Part shown: one piece after another, positions 9,345-18,025 of the stretch
Numbering within the stretch: position 1 is the first letter of the stretch
Layout of the letters: each line of letters begins with the position of its first letter
Source of the DNA: Sulfurimicrobium sp963779055
GTDB lineage: Bacteria; Pseudomonadota; Gammaproteobacteria; Burkholderiales; Sulfuricellaceae
Direction of reading: 5' to 3'
NCBI GenBank assembly: GCA_963779055.1
Contig: CAVZWN010000004.1
Location: 620,001-684,000 of the forward strand
DNA length: 64,000 bases
The notes under the pieces: generated by a model
Database searches by the model: none
What the model was told of the DNA's origin: nothing
The model's input: only the letters and a program-made list of their open reading frames with translations
Position numbers and translations under genes: made by a program

Positions 9345-10070
9345 CTAATCCTCGATCACGGCCGACGTGAAAACTTCCTGCACGTCGTCCAGCGCATCCA
9401 GCGCATCCAGCAGCTTCTGCATTTTCACCGCGTCGTCGCCGGCGAACACCGTCTCGTTGTCTGGCTTCATGGTCACTTCGGCCACTTCGGCCTTGAGACC
9501 CACTTTTTCCAGCGCCTCTTTCACGGCGGCAAAATCGCCCGGCGCGGTGATGACCTCCACACTGCCGTCGTCATTACTGAGCACGTCTTCGGCACCGGCT
9601 TCCAGCGCCGCCTCCATGACTTTATCTTCGTCAGTACCGGGAGCAAAAATGATCTGACCACAATGCTTGAACATGAAGGCGACAGAACCATCGGTGCCGA
9701 GATTGCCGCCATGCTTGGAGAAAGCATGGCGCACATCGGCCACGGTGCGGGTGCGGTTGTCGGTCAGGCAATCGACGATAATGGCTGCGCCATTGATCCC
9801 GTAGCCTTCATAACGGATTTCCACATAATCCACGCCTTCCAGTTCGCCCGTGCCCTTCTTGACTGCACGGTCGATGTTGTCCGCCGGCATGTTCACTTCC
9901 TTGGCCTTGTCGATGGCCACGCGCAGGCGCGGGTTGAAGTTGGCATCGCCGCCGCCCATCTTGGCAGCCACGGTGATTTCCTTGGACAGGCGCGAAAAAA
10001 TCTTGCCGCGCTTCTCGTCCTGGCGCCCTTTACGATGCTGGATATTTGCCCATTTGCTGTGACCGGCCAT
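9345..10070 (-). CDS. yebC: YebC/PmpR family transcriptional regulator / translation factor
   Basis: 241 residues starting MAGHSKWANIQHRKGRQDEKRGK, the universal YebC signature, with internal GGGDANFNPRLRVAIDKAKEVNMPADNI and C-terminal DALDDVQEVFTSAVIED. Some family members act as DNA-binding regulators (PmpR) and others have been tied to ribosome rescue at proline-rich stretches; the sequence does not tell which applies here. It heads the ruvCA cluster, and its promoter would lie in the 76-bp divergent gap shared with the next gene on the plus strand. Confidence 0.95.
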   Translation of the reverse strand: MAGHSKWANIQHRKGRQDEKRGKIFSRLSKEITVAAKMGGGDANFNPRLRVAIDKAKEVNMPADNIDRAVKKGTGELEGVDYVEIRYEGYGINGAAIIVDCLTDNRTRTVADVRHAFSKHGGNLGTDGSVAFMFKHCGQIIFAPGTDEDKVMEAALEAGAEDVLSNDDGSVEVITAPGDFAAVKEALEKVGLKAEVAEVTMKPDNETVFAGDDAVKMQKLLDALDALDDVQEVFTSAVIED

Positions 10071-10102
10071 AAGGTATTCCGTTGTTCTGTTTCAAAAGGT
10101 GC

Positions 10103-10114
10103 AATGGTACCATT
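10103..10114. promoter_or_regulatory. 12-bp perfect palindrome in divergent yebC / HerA-ATPase intergenic region
   Basis: AATGGTACCATT is a perfect palindrome midway in the 76-bp gap between two divergently transcribed genes. Its position would suit a regulator that acts on both genes, but 12-bp palindromes also occur by chance and no promoter boxes are convincing here. Confidence 0.25.
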
Positions 10115-10146
10115 TCGGGCATTATTTGAAAAAGCCGGAGCACCTA

Positions 10147-11643
10147 ATGATCACCCCCTCCCTGATCGCCAAGAACGACACCCATGAACTGTATCTGCTG
10201 CCGCAACTGGCCAACCGCCACGGGCTCATCGCTGGCGCCACCGGCACCGGGAAAACCGTTTCGCTGCAGGTGATGGCGGAAAATTTCAGCCGCATCGGCG
10301 TGCCGGTGTTCATGGCCGACGTCAAGGGCGATCTTTCCGGCATCAGCCAGCCCGGCACGGAAAAGCCCAAAATTGTCGAGCGCATCGCCAAACTGGGGCT
10401 CAGCGACTTCACCTTTACCGGCTGCCCGGTCACCTTCTGGGATGTATTCGGCGAACAGGGCCATCCGGTACGCGCCACCATCTCCGAAATGGGCCCGCTG
10501 CTGCTGGCCCGTATGCTCAACCTCAACGACACCCAGTCCGGCGTGCTGACGCTGGTGTTCAAGATTGCCGACGACAACGGCCTGCTGCTGCTCGACCTCA
10601 AGGATCTGCAGGCCATGCTGCGGCATGCGGGCGACAATGCCAAACAGTTCACCACCCAGTATGGCAACATCTCTGCGGCCAGCATCGGCGCCATCCAGCG
10701 CGGCCTGATCACGCTGGAATCCGAAGGCGGCGAGCAACTGTTCGGCGAACCGGCGCTGAATATCGACGACCTGATGCAGTGCGATGCCAAAGGGCTGGGC
10801 ATGATCAACATCCTCGCCGCCGACAAGCTGATGCAATCGCCCAAGATCTACGCCACCTTCCTGCTGTGGATGCTGTCGGAACTCTACGAAAGGCTGCCGG
10901 AAGTGGGCGACGTGGAAAAACCCAAACTGGTGTTTTTTTTCGACGAAGCCCATCTGCTCTTCAACGATGCGCCCCAGGCCCTGCAGGACAAGATCGAACA
11001 GGTGGTCCGCCTGATCCGCTCCAAGGGAGTGGGCGTTTATTTCGTCAGCCAGAACCCGATCGACATTCCGGACAAGGTCCTGGGCCAGCTCGGCAACCGC
11101 GTCCAGCATGCCCTGCGCGCCTTCACACCGCGCGACCAGAAAGCAGTCCGTGCTGCGGCGGAAACCTTCCGCGCCAACCCCGGCCTGGATGTGGAAGCCG
11201 CCATCACCGAGCTGGGCGTGGGTGAAGCCCTGGTTTCCCTGCTCGATGAAAAAGGCCGTCCACACCCGGTGGAGCGCGCCCTGATCGTTCCGCCGCGCAG
11301 CCAGCTTGGCCCCGTCACCCCGGAACAGCGCCAGGCCATCATCCGGCAATCAGTGTTGTACGGCCATTACGAAGCCGAAGTGGATCGCGAGTCTGCTTAC
11401 GAAAAACTGAAGGCACGGGCTGAACAAGCCGCTGCCTCCACCCCACCCGCCGAGACTGCAGGCGAAAAACCGGCCAGCGGCGGCTGGCTTGACAGTATCG
11501 GCGACATGCTGGGCGGCGGCGGCCGCCGTCAGGGTGTCGCAGAAGCCGCCATCAAAAGCGCTGCCCGCGCCGTCGGTTCGCAGCTTGGACGTGAAATCAT
11601 CCGCGGCGTGCTGGGCTCCATCCTCGGAGGAAAGAAACGTTAG
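10147..11643 (+). CDS. HerA-type ATPase of the DUF853 (YjgR) family
   Basis: 498-residue P-loop ATPase related to HerA/FtsK translocases. I chose the ATG at 10147 (MITPSLIAKNDTHELYLLPQ), preceded by GGAG at seven bases. Walker A is GATGTGKT at 30-37, MADVKGDLSGI follows, Walker B is FFFDEAHLLF at about 275, and motifs YFVSQNPIDIPDKVLGQLGNRVQHALRAF and TPRDQKAVRAAAETF define DUF853. The C-terminus is Gly-rich and then helical. The cellular role of this family is not firmly known. Divergent from yebC. Confidence 0.92.
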   Translation: MITPSLIAKNDTHELYLLPQLANRHGLIAGATGTGKTVSLQVMAENFSRIGVPVFMADVKGDLSGISQPGTEKPKIVERIAKLGLSDFTFTGCPVTFWDVFGEQGHPVRATISEMGPLLLARMLNLNDTQSGVLTLVFKIADDNGLLLLDLKDLQAMLRHAGDNAKQFTTQYGNISAASIGAIQRGLITLESEGGEQLFGEPALNIDDLMQCDAKGLGMINILAADKLMQSPKIYATFLLWMLSELYERLPEVGDVEKPKLVFFFDEAHLLFNDAPQALQDKIEQVVRLIRSKGVGVYFVSQNPIDIPDKVLGQLGNRVQHALRAFTPRDQKAVRAAAETFRANPGLDVEAAITELGVGEALVSLLDEKGRPHPVERALIVPPRSQLGPVTPEQRQAIIRQSVLYGHYEAEVDRESAYEKLKARAEQAAASTPPAETAGEKPASGGWLDSIGDMLGGGGRRQGVAEAAIKSAARAVGSQLGREIIRGVLGSILGGKKR

Positions 11644-11720
11644 GGTCCGGCTTGCAACTACAGTAAAATCTCGCCCTTTGTCGCATTGCTGACATTTGGC
11701 AACTTATCGATAGAGTGACC

Positions 11721-12113
11721 ATGAAATTAATTATCAGAACGTTCTTCAGAACCCTGCGTCTTGTATTGACCCCTTTCATGCTGGCGGGAGAAAAACTGAG
11801 CACCCCGAAAGGAATCGAACGTCCGCCTGAAGCGCAGCAGCAGGTGGACCGGGAGTGCGGCAAACTGGCGCTTTACCAGTTCAAGGCCTGCCCTTTCTGC
11901 ATGAAGGTGCGCAAGGAAATAAGCCGTCTGTCCCTGAACATCGAACTGCGCGATGCGCAACATGATGCGCAACACCGCGAAGCCCTGTTGCAGGGTGGCG
12001 GCAAGGTTCAGACACCGTGCCTGAAAATTACCGACGATCAGGGCAACAGCCGCTGGATGTACGAGTCAGGCGATATTATCCAGTACCTGCAAGAACGTTT
12101 TTCACAGGCCTGA
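11721..12113 (+). CDS. Glutaredoxin-like thiol-disulfide protein with N-terminal extension
   Basis: 130 residues from ATG at 11721. An amphipathic or membrane-seeking N-terminus (IIRTFFRTLRLVLTPFMLAGEKL, residues 4-26) precedes a glutaredoxin domain with the redox motif C57-P-F-C60 (YQFKACPFCMKVRKEI), the conserved cis-Pro region VQTPCLKI and the C-terminal YESGDIIQYLQ. A role in thiol redox near the membrane is inference; partner unknown. It lies 77 bases after the HerA-type ATPase and converges with hemF. Confidence 0.88.
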   Translation: MKLIIRTFFRTLRLVLTPFMLAGEKLSTPKGIERPPEAQQQVDRECGKLALYQFKACPFCMKVRKEISRLSLNIELRDAQHDAQHREALLQGGGKVQTPCLKITDDQGNSRWMYESGDIIQYLQERFSQA

Positions 12114-12125
12114 TTTGCGGCGGAC

Positions 12126-13031
12126 CTAGAGAACGCCCAGCCAGTCCTTACCGATGAGAAAGTCACTGTAAAGCCGGGCTTCCGCACTCCCCGCCTCGGG
12201 TTTCCAGTCATAGCGCCATTTCACGAGCGGGGGCAGGGACATCAGGATGGACTCTGTGCGGCCGCCCGACTGGAGGCCGAACAGGGTGCCACGGTCGAAT
12301 ACCAGATTGAATTCCACATAGCGCCCGCGCCGGTAAGCCTGAAAATCCCGCTCGCGTTCGCCATAGGGTAAGTCCTTGCGCCGCTCCAGGATGGGGATGT
12401 AGGCAGGCAGGAAATGATCGCCCACGCTTTTCACCAGACCGAAGCTGGTGGCAAAGTCCTGCTGATTGAAATCATCGAAAAAAATTCCGCCAATGCCGCG
12501 CGGTTCCTGGCGATGTTTCAGATAGAAATATTCGTCGCACCATTTCTTGAAGCGCGGGTAATGCGCGCCTCCGAAGGGCTGCAGGGCATCGGCGCAGGTC
12601 TGGTGAAAGTGCACGGCATCCTCTGCGTAGCCGTAATAGGGCGTGAGATCCATGCCGCCGCCGAACCACCATACAGGAGCGGCGCCTTCCTTCTTGGCAA
12701 CGAAGCAGCGCACATTCATGTGTACGGTCGGCGCATAGGGATTGCGCGGATGGAACACCAGCGATACCCCCATGGCCTCGAAGCTGCGCCCGGCCAGTTC
12801 GGGGCGGTGAGCGCTGGCCGAAGGTGGCAGGTCAGGGCCGAAGACATGGGAAAAATTGACCCCGCCGCGTTCCAGCACATGCCCTTCCTCGATTACGCAG
12901 CTGGTACCGCCCCCTCCTTCCGGGCGCACCCAGGAGTCGCGCTGAAATGATTTCCCGTCCACCTGTTCCAGACGTTCGACAATGCTGTTTTGCAGCCCGA
13001 GCAGATAATCCCTGACCTGTCTGGTATCCAA
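12126..13031 (-). CDS. hemF: Oxygen-dependent coproporphyrinogen III oxidase HemF
   Basis: Converts coproporphyrinogen III to protoporphyrinogen IX with O2 in haem synthesis. 301 residues with the family blocks WVRPEGGGGTSCVIEEG, VFHPRNPYAPTVHMNVRCF, PVWWFGGGMDLTPYYGY, KKWCDEYFYLKHRQEPRGIGGIFFDD and the C-terminal WRYDWKPEAGS. Complete. The presence of both HemF and an HemN-like HemW elsewhere in the window fits an aerobe or facultative organism. Confidence 0.97.
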   Translation of the reverse strand: MDTRQVRDYLLGLQNSIVERLEQVDGKSFQRDSWVRPEGGGGTSCVIEEGHVLERGGVNFSHVFGPDLPPSASAHRPELAGRSFEAMGVSLVFHPRNPYAPTVHMNVRCFVAKKEGAAPVWWFGGGMDLTPYYGYAEDAVHFHQTCADALQPFGGAHYPRFKKWCDEYFYLKHRQEPRGIGGIFFDDFNQQDFATSFGLVKSVGDHFLPAYIPILERRKDLPYGERERDFQAYRRGRYVEFNLVFDRGTLFGLQSGGRTESILMSLPPLVKWRYDWKPEAGSAEARLYSDFLIGKDWLGVL

Positions 13032-13068
13032 ATTCAGGCCCTATCCCGCTGGCAACTCAGCGCATCAC

Positions 13069-13686
13069 TCAAGGCTGGTACCCTCGGGCCTGAGCAGCGA
13101 AGAATGCTGCGACTTCACTCAGGGCACGATGCACTGCGTGATTGGCAGCGACCACGCCCCCGTAGGGATCATCGCTGGCCGCATTCTCGGTCACGTCGAA
13201 CTCTCGTGTGGCAAGAATACGCCGCCCTGCCACATCGATCAGCTGAGCTCGCAGAGTGAAGCGAATCCGGCTCGGTGCGACGGTAAACTCCTGCTGCAGG
13301 CGCACGATTTCGCTATCCAGCCGCAGTTGCGCCGTGACCGCCCCGTTCGCCTGCGATACCGCACCGAATGCGCCGCTCGCCTCGAACGCCTGCACCAGCA
13401 GCGGTGCGAGCATTTTCTCCGGGGTGTCGACCCACTGGTTGCGGGAGAAATATTCCAGCTCATGCGCTTTTCTGACATAAGCCATGCGCGAAGTCTCAAA
13501 GCCGGGGTGCGCCCGCGGGCGTGTCACCATCAGCACCGGGGTACCACTGGCCGGCACCGTACGACTCTGGAATTGTGCCTGCAGGGCATAAGTGCTGACC
13601 ACTTCATTCCTGACTGGTTGCAACGTGCTGCAGCCTGCCGTGAGAAGCAGTCCGGTCGCCAGGATTCCTGTTTGCATCCACTTCAT
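13069..13686 (-). CDS. Auxiliary lipoprotein of an MCE-type ABC transporter (PqiC-like)
   Basis: 205-residue lipoprotein starting at ATG 13686 with GAGG eight bases upstream. The signal is MKWMQTGILATGLLLTAGCS with lipobox Cys at residue 19. The body resembles the ABC-type transport auxiliary component family (PqiC/YmbA): ALQAQFQSRTVPASGTPVLMVTRPRAHPGFETSRMAYVRKAHELEYFSRNQWVDTP and a C-terminal helix after FDVTENAASDDPYGGVVAANHAVHRAL. Such proteins sit in the outer membrane and work with the MCE subunit encoded just upstream (11-bp gap). Confidence 0.85.
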   Translation of the reverse strand: MKWMQTGILATGLLLTAGCSTLQPVRNEVVSTYALQAQFQSRTVPASGTPVLMVTRPRAHPGFETSRMAYVRKAHELEYFSRNQWVDTPEKMLAPLLVQAFEASGAFGAVSQANGAVTAQLRLDSEIVRLQQEFTVAPSRIRFTLRAQLIDVAGRRILATREFDVTENAASDDPYGGVVAANHAVHRALSEVAAFFAAQARGYQP

Positions 13687-13696
13687 ATTTTTTACC

Positions 13697-14629
13697 TCAT
13701 TCTCCAGGGCCAGGCGCTGCCGGCTGTTTACCCAGCAACAACATGTTGGGGCTGCGCTCAACTTCTTCGCTGACACGCTTGAGCGTTGCGCTCAGCTCCC
13801 GCATTTCAGCAGCGGTGCGTGCCAGTTCCGGCACCATGCCATCCGTGACCTGCGTCATGCCGCTGCTGAGATCCACAGCTGTCCTGTTTACCGCCACGCT
13901 GGCGCGGGAAGCGTCATTGGCCATCTTTTCCAGTGCAGCGGCGCTTTTGCTCATGCGCTCGATCAGCTGCGGTAATTCAGCGCTGATTTTTGCGGTGTTA
14001 TCCATGGTGCGCGCGGCGCCCTGCATGGCGGCATCAATCGCATCCCTGTTAGCGGCGAGCGTGGCTGAAATCGTTGCCATGTCTGCCATCATGCCGCGAA
14101 AAGCCCGGCGGTTATCTTCATCGATGATAGCGCTGACCCCTGCTGCAATCCGGTTAAGGCTGGAAAGCAGGTCAGAGCCCGCGGTATCCAGCCGGGTCAG
14201 CAGCGATGGAATCGTCCTGATGACGGGATGCTTTTCTCCTGGTTTTGCCTTCAGGTCCGGCGCCTCGCGGCTACCGCCGCTGAGTTCGACTTGGGCGATG
14301 CCGGTCAATCCCTGGACCCGCAATACGGCTACGGTATTTTCCTTGATCGGCGTACCCTGCTCGATATCCAGTTCCAGGCGTACGCGCTCGCCGTGATCGA
14401 GCGAAATGCGCTTGACCCGCCCGACTTCAACACCGCGATATTTGACCGGTGCATTGAGGTTGAGACCGGCGACCGATTCTTTCATGAAGGCGAGATAGGT
14501 GTCGTAATTCTTGCGATACTGCGCACCGCCGCTCAGCCACAGGATACCGGCCACCAGCGCGCCGAACAGCAAAGTCACAAACAGCCCGACGATCGTGTAG
14601 TTTACTTTTGTTTCCACGCTTGCTCCCAT
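13697..14629 (-). CDS. MCE/MlaD domain substrate-binding subunit of lipid ABC transporter
   Basis: 310 residues: an N-terminal membrane anchor (about 12-33, YTIVGLFVTLLFGALVAGILWLSGG), then one MCE domain (about 38-125, with YKGV-type motif KYRGVEVGRVKRISLD and VRVQGLTGIAQVELSGG), and a long helical C-terminus (about 150-300) rich in Ala that would form a coiled-coil tube. MCE proteins carry phospholipids or other lipids between membranes. It overlaps the ATPase gene by 28 bases in a co-transcribed cluster. Confidence 0.9.
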   Translation of the reverse strand: MGASVETKVNYTIVGLFVTLLFGALVAGILWLSGGAQYRKNYDTYLAFMKESVAGLNLNAPVKYRGVEVGRVKRISLDHGERVRLELDIEQGTPIKENTVAVLRVQGLTGIAQVELSGGSREAPDLKAKPGEKHPVIRTIPSLLTRLDTAGSDLLSSLNRIAAGVSAIIDEDNRRAFRGMMADMATISATLAANRDAIDAAMQGAARTMDNTAKISAELPQLIERMSKSAAALEKMANDASRASVAVNRTAVDLSSGMTQVTDGMVPELARTAAEMRELSATLKRVSEEVERSPNMLLLGKQPAAPGPGE

Positions 14630-15384
14630 GCCGCCCGGCCACGCACCCCGTGAAAATACTCACGAATAATGGGATGCTCCGCCTGAGACAGCTCTTCCAT
14701 GGTTCCAATTCCCAACACCCGGTTTTCGCCCAATACAGCAACCCGGTCAGCCACACGCCACAGCAAATCCAGATCATGCGTCACCATCATGATGGTCAGG
14801 CCAAGTGATTCTTTCAAGTTTTTCACCAGCTCATCGAAACCGCTGGCACTGAGCGGATCCAGTCCTGCCGTGGGCTCATCGAGAAATACCAGCTCCGGTT
14901 CGAGCGCCAGGGCCCTGGCCAGCGCTGCACGTTTGCGCATTCCACCCGAAAGTTCGTTGGGGAACTTGGCACCCGCACTGGCCGGCAAGCCAGCAAGGGC
15001 AATCTTCAATGCAGCAAGCTCATCAATCAGGCCATTATCCAGCTCAGTATGCTCTCGCAGAGGCAGGCCAACGTTCTCCAGCACGGTCAGCGAGCTGAAC
15101 AAAGCGCCACGCTCGAACATCACGCCCCATCTGCGGCGCAGAGGTAATGCCGCTTCGTCATCCAGCCCCAGCACCTCCTGCCCGAACACCCGGATTGAGC
15201 CGGAAACTGGCTTTTGCAGCAGGATAATTTCACGCAGCAGCGTCGACTTTCCACAGCCACTCCCACCGACCAGGGCGAATATCTCACCCTGACGCACGTT
15301 CAAACTCACATCTTCGTGCACGGTCAGGGAACCAAAGCGCGTGCAAATACGATCGACTTCGACAACATTGGCATTTTCCGGCAT
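14602..15384 (-). CDS. MlaF-like ATP-binding subunit of MCE-type ABC transporter
   Basis: 260-residue ABC ATPase from ATG at 15384, which overlaps the permease stop (ATGA). Walker A VGGSGCGKST at 39-48, signature LSGGMRKR at 145-152, Walker B LVFLDEPTAGLDP at 165-177, and switch His in MVTHDLDLLWR. Sequence style and context (permease, MCE protein, lipoprotein) match MlaF/Ttg2A. The open frame continues upstream of 15384 but that part lies inside the permease gene. Confidence 0.92.
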   Translation of the reverse strand: MPENANVVEVDRICTRFGSLTVHEDVSLNVRQGEIFALVGGSGCGKSTLLREIILLQKPVSGSIRVFGQEVLGLDDEAALPLRRRWGVMFERGALFSSLTVLENVGLPLREHTELDNGLIDELAALKIALAGLPASAGAKFPNELSGGMRKRAALARALALEPELVFLDEPTAGLDPLSASGFDELVKNLKESLGLTIMMVTHDLDLLWRVADRVAVLGENRVLGIGTMEELSQAEHPIIREYFHGVRGRAAWEQAWKQK

Positions 15385-16508
15385 CAGATTTTCAGCCAGC
15401 TGAAGATCACGGAAAACACCGCGTCCATGACGATAACCAGAAATATCGCCTGGACCACACTGATGGTTGTCTGACGGCCCACACTGTCTGCGCTTCCACC
15501 CACCTGGAATCCCTGAAAGCAACCCACAACACCCACGATGACTGCGAATACCAGCGCTTTCCCCAGGCCAACGAGATAGGAGGAAAGCCTGACCGCTTCG
15601 TCCAGTCGATCCATGAAATCGGCATAATTAATTCCGAGCTGGGTTTTTGCCATCACCATACCGCCCACAATACCCATAATATCTGCATATACAGTCAGCA
15701 AGGGGACGGCGATGATGAGCGCCAGGATCTTGGGCAACACCAGAAAATCCATGGGCGCGATCCCGATGGTACGCATGGCATCAATTTCTTCAGTTACTTT
15801 CATTGTCCCGATCTGGGCTGTAAAAGCCGAACCGGAGCGCCCCGCCACGATAATCGCGGTCAGCAGGGGTGACATCTCGCGCAACATGGACAGCCCCACC
15901 AGATCGGCCACGAAAATACTCGCACCATAGCGGGCCAGCTGCTCGGCCCCCTGATAGGAAACCACTACGCCCATCAGGAATGAAAGCAGGCCTACGATGG
16001 GCAGGGCCTCGAAGCCCGCGCTCTGGATGTTATGCAGCAGTGGCCGCAGCCGCATGCGGGATGGCTGCCTGATATGCCGCAACGCGGAGAACGCAACTTC
16101 ACCGACAAAAGCCAGCGTCAAGCCCGCCTGCTCCATGTGCCCGACAAAGCGGCGCCCCAGACGTTCAAATATGCCATAGCGCACGGCCTGGATCGATTCT
16201 GTGTCCCCGGCACTTGTTTCGATCATGCCCAGCAAGGCGGCGAAGCCAGGCCGCAACCCCTGCACCGTCAGGTGAATCCCGGCGCGCTCCATATCACGCC
16301 GGACCCGGTACAGCAGCCACGCCCCGGCAGTATCCATGGCCTCAAGCTGGCTGCAGTCGAGCACAACTTCCCCGTTCTCCGGCCAGCGCCACGCATCTAT
16401 CTGTTGTTGCAAATGGCTGGCGTGCGGCAACATCCAGGAACCCCGGCAACGGATAATCCCATCCGGCTCGGCTTCTGCGATTGCGCCCTGACTGGTCATT
16501 TTTGTCAT
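15384..16508 (-). CDS. MlaE-like permease with N-terminal STAS domain
   Basis: 374 residues from ATG at 16508 (a second ATG lies at 16499; a more distant one at 16589 would run into nudF). The first roughly 100 residues form a STAS-like domain (GSWMLPHASHLQQQIDAWRWPENGEVVLDCSQLEAMDTAGAWLLY), fused to the MlaE/YrbE permease (VGLLSFLMGVVVSYQGAEQLARYGA, REMSPLLTAIIVAGRSGSAFTAQIGTMKVTEEIDAM). In E. coli the STAS protein MlaB is a separate gene, so the fusion replaces it. First gene of the transporter cluster. Confidence 0.9.
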   Translation of the reverse strand: MTKMTSQGAIAEAEPDGIIRCRGSWMLPHASHLQQQIDAWRWPENGEVVLDCSQLEAMDTAGAWLLYRVRRDMERAGIHLTVQGLRPGFAALLGMIETSAGDTESIQAVRYGIFERLGRRFVGHMEQAGLTLAFVGEVAFSALRHIRQPSRMRLRPLLHNIQSAGFEALPIVGLLSFLMGVVVSYQGAEQLARYGASIFVADLVGLSMLREMSPLLTAIIVAGRSGSAFTAQIGTMKVTEEIDAMRTIGIAPMDFLVLPKILALIIAVPLLTVYADIMGIVGGMVMAKTQLGINYADFMDRLDEAVRLSSYLVGLGKALVFAVIVGVVGCFQGFQVGGSADSVGRQTTISVVQAIFLVIVMDAVFSVIFSWLKI

Positions 16509-16551
16509 GGCCAGATTTTGCTTAGCTGAGCGCAAAAGATCAAGGTTTTGC

Positions 16552-17127
16552 TCACTCTGGATTTTGCGTTTCGGGTGGCAGCCAGCCACTGAGAATCTTC
16601 TCAGCCCAGAACAGCCCGATCACCGTTTTGACATCTGTAATTTTCCCGGTTCGCACCCATTCCATGGCCTCAGGCAGGGGTAAAGTAAATACCTCAAGAA
16701 ACTCGTCGCCATCGCGCCGGTGTTCCCCATCGGTCAGATTCTGGGCCAAATACAGGCTGATGCGTTCATTCGAATAGCCGATGCAGGGATGAATCGTAGC
16801 CACATATCTCCAGCTCGCAGCGCGATACCCCGTCTCCTCTAGCAACTCACGCTGGCCACACGCCAGAACCGACTCACCGGCATCCAGTTTTCCAGCCGGC
16901 AATTCATAAAGATCCCGCTGCAGCGGGTAGCGGAACTGGCGCTCCATGACCACGCTTCCGTCTGCCAGAAGAGGAATAATGACAACCGCGCCAGGATGCA
17001 GAATATATTCGCGCCGGGCGGTCCGCCCATCCGGCAGTTGCACAAGGTCTTCTTTGACATGCAGCAAACCACCCTGATAGACGGTCAGGGTAGACAACTG
17101 TTTTTCCGTCAGATCCGGAGGTGACAT
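16552..17127 (-). CDS. nudF: NUDIX hydrolase, ADP-ribose pyrophosphatase type
   Basis: 191 residues from ATG at 17127, which follows GGAG by six bases. The Nudix box GKLDAGESVLACGQRELLEETGY matches GX5EX7REUXEEXGU. The N-terminal strand region YQGGLLHVKEDLVQLPDGRTARREYILHPGAVVIIPLL and VMERQFRYPLQRDLYELPAGK are typical of ADP-ribose diphosphatases, which yield AMP and ribose 5-phosphate. Substrate is from family resemblance. It lies 43 bases upstream of the lipid transporter on the same strand. Confidence 0.88.
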   Translation of the reverse strand: MSPPDLTEKQLSTLTVYQGGLLHVKEDLVQLPDGRTARREYILHPGAVVIIPLLADGSVVMERQFRYPLQRDLYELPAGKLDAGESVLACGQRELLEETGYRAASWRYVATIHPCIGYSNERISLYLAQNLTDGEHRRDGDEFLEVFTLPLPEAMEWVRTGKITDVKTVIGLFWAEKILSGWLPPETQNPE

Positions 17128-17261
17128 GATAACTCCAAGGGCATTTGACAATACCATAGTGTTTTAGTATGGTAATTGCATGGGCATTACTTATGTGCCT
17201 TTTAATTTTCAGCCATGCATTGGCATGTGTCTATATTCTTAATCCCATAAGGAGTAAATCT

Positions 17262-17717
17262 ATGTCCGGCCTGATTCAAGGATTCCCATCTGATGGCGTT
17301 GTTACCGTTAACCGCGTCATCCTCAAGCCCGAATACACAGTTGAAGATCTCGAGGAGCGGGTTGCCACGCTGTGTGAAAATGTAAAAACATACCATTCAG
17401 AAACGGGTTTCGTCGGTGGGTTCGTCATGCTTAACAGCGGAGCTGTATCCAACGAAGGCAGTTCTATCGGCCAGCCAGTCGAAAGCCCGCTGAAAGACAA
17501 GGAAGCGCAGATTATAACGTTCTGGAAGAGCTTCGACGAACACGAGCAATCCCACCGTTCGGAGACATTTCAGCCACTGTTCCGCCATGTTCTGGAATTA
17601 TGTGAAAACGGGAACGAGGAAATTGCCTATCGCATGCTGTGGTCAGGCAAAGCCTATTCTTCTGAACAGGCCGCGGAAGCTCGCGCAGCAAAGGAACGCT
17701 ACCAGAAAGCCGCGTAA
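17262..17717 (+). CDS. Hypothetical protein, 151 residues
   Basis: ATG at 17262 with AGGAG eight bases upstream. Not recognised. It begins MSGLIQGFPSDGVVTVNRVILKPEY and contains an Asp/Glu-rich helix VEDLEERVATLCENVKTYH, a central FWKSFDEHEQSHRSETFQPLFRHVLELCENG and an Ala-rich C-terminus. The FWKSFDEHEQSHRSETF part is weakly like small alpha/beta-barrel (ABM-type) proteins, but this is a guess. No signal peptide or membrane helix. It is the only plus-strand gene between nudF and the nuo operon. Confidence 0.7.
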   Translation: MSGLIQGFPSDGVVTVNRVILKPEYTVEDLEERVATLCENVKTYHSETGFVGGFVMLNSGAVSNEGSSIGQPVESPLKDKEAQIITFWKSFDEHEQSHRSETFQPLFRHVLELCENGNEEIAYRMLWSGKAYSSEQAAEARAAKERYQKAA

Positions 17718-17725
17718 TTCAAGGC

Positions 17726-18025
17726 TTACGCCTGCCGCTTCCGCCACAGGTAGCGGTAGGTGAAACCGGGAAATGCAAAAACCAGAAACAGACACACAGT
17801 GACCGCATAGAATTCCCAATTCTGGGAATGGGGTAGCGCGATCTGGTGCTCCAGCAGCATACTGGCCCCGCCCACAACGAAGTACAGCACCAGAAGTTCA
17901 AGAAGCCGCATGCTCAGGCCCTTTTCGCCTTTTAGCGGAATGACCCCCAGCAGGCGATCAGCAACAAATGGCAGATTGGCTGACACCAGTGCGAGTATCA
18001 GCAGCATCGCCATGCCGGTTATCAC
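17726..18025 (-). CDS. DUF2818 family membrane protein at the end of the nuo operon
   Basis: About 99 residues with three membrane helices (AMLLILALVSANLPFVADRLL, LLELLVLYFVVGGASMLL, FYAVTVCLFLVFAFPGFTYRYLW). The LVSANLPF and GVIPLKGEKGLSMRLLELLVLY pattern is that of DUF2818, which sits after nuoN in many betaproteobacteria. The start is uncertain: GTG at 18025 overlaps the nuoN stop, while an ATG at 18013 is also possible. A role near complex I is suggested only by position. Confidence 0.82.
   Translation of the reverse strand: MITGMAMLLILALVSANLPFVADRLLGVIPLKGEKGLSMRLLELLVLYFVVGGASMLLEHQIALPHSQNWEFYAVTVCLFLVFAFPGFTYRYLWRKRQA

Noticed and set aside
8706..10187. Plus-strand open frame of nearly 500 codons over ruvC and yebC
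   Set aside because: It lies opposite two highly conserved genes, has no protein signature and is rich in His, Gln and Arg as expected for the antisense of GC-rich coding DNA.
10144..11349. Minus-strand open frame of 401 codons inside the HerA-type ATPase gene
   Set aside because: Antisense shadow; the plus-strand reading has Walker motifs and family signatures throughout.
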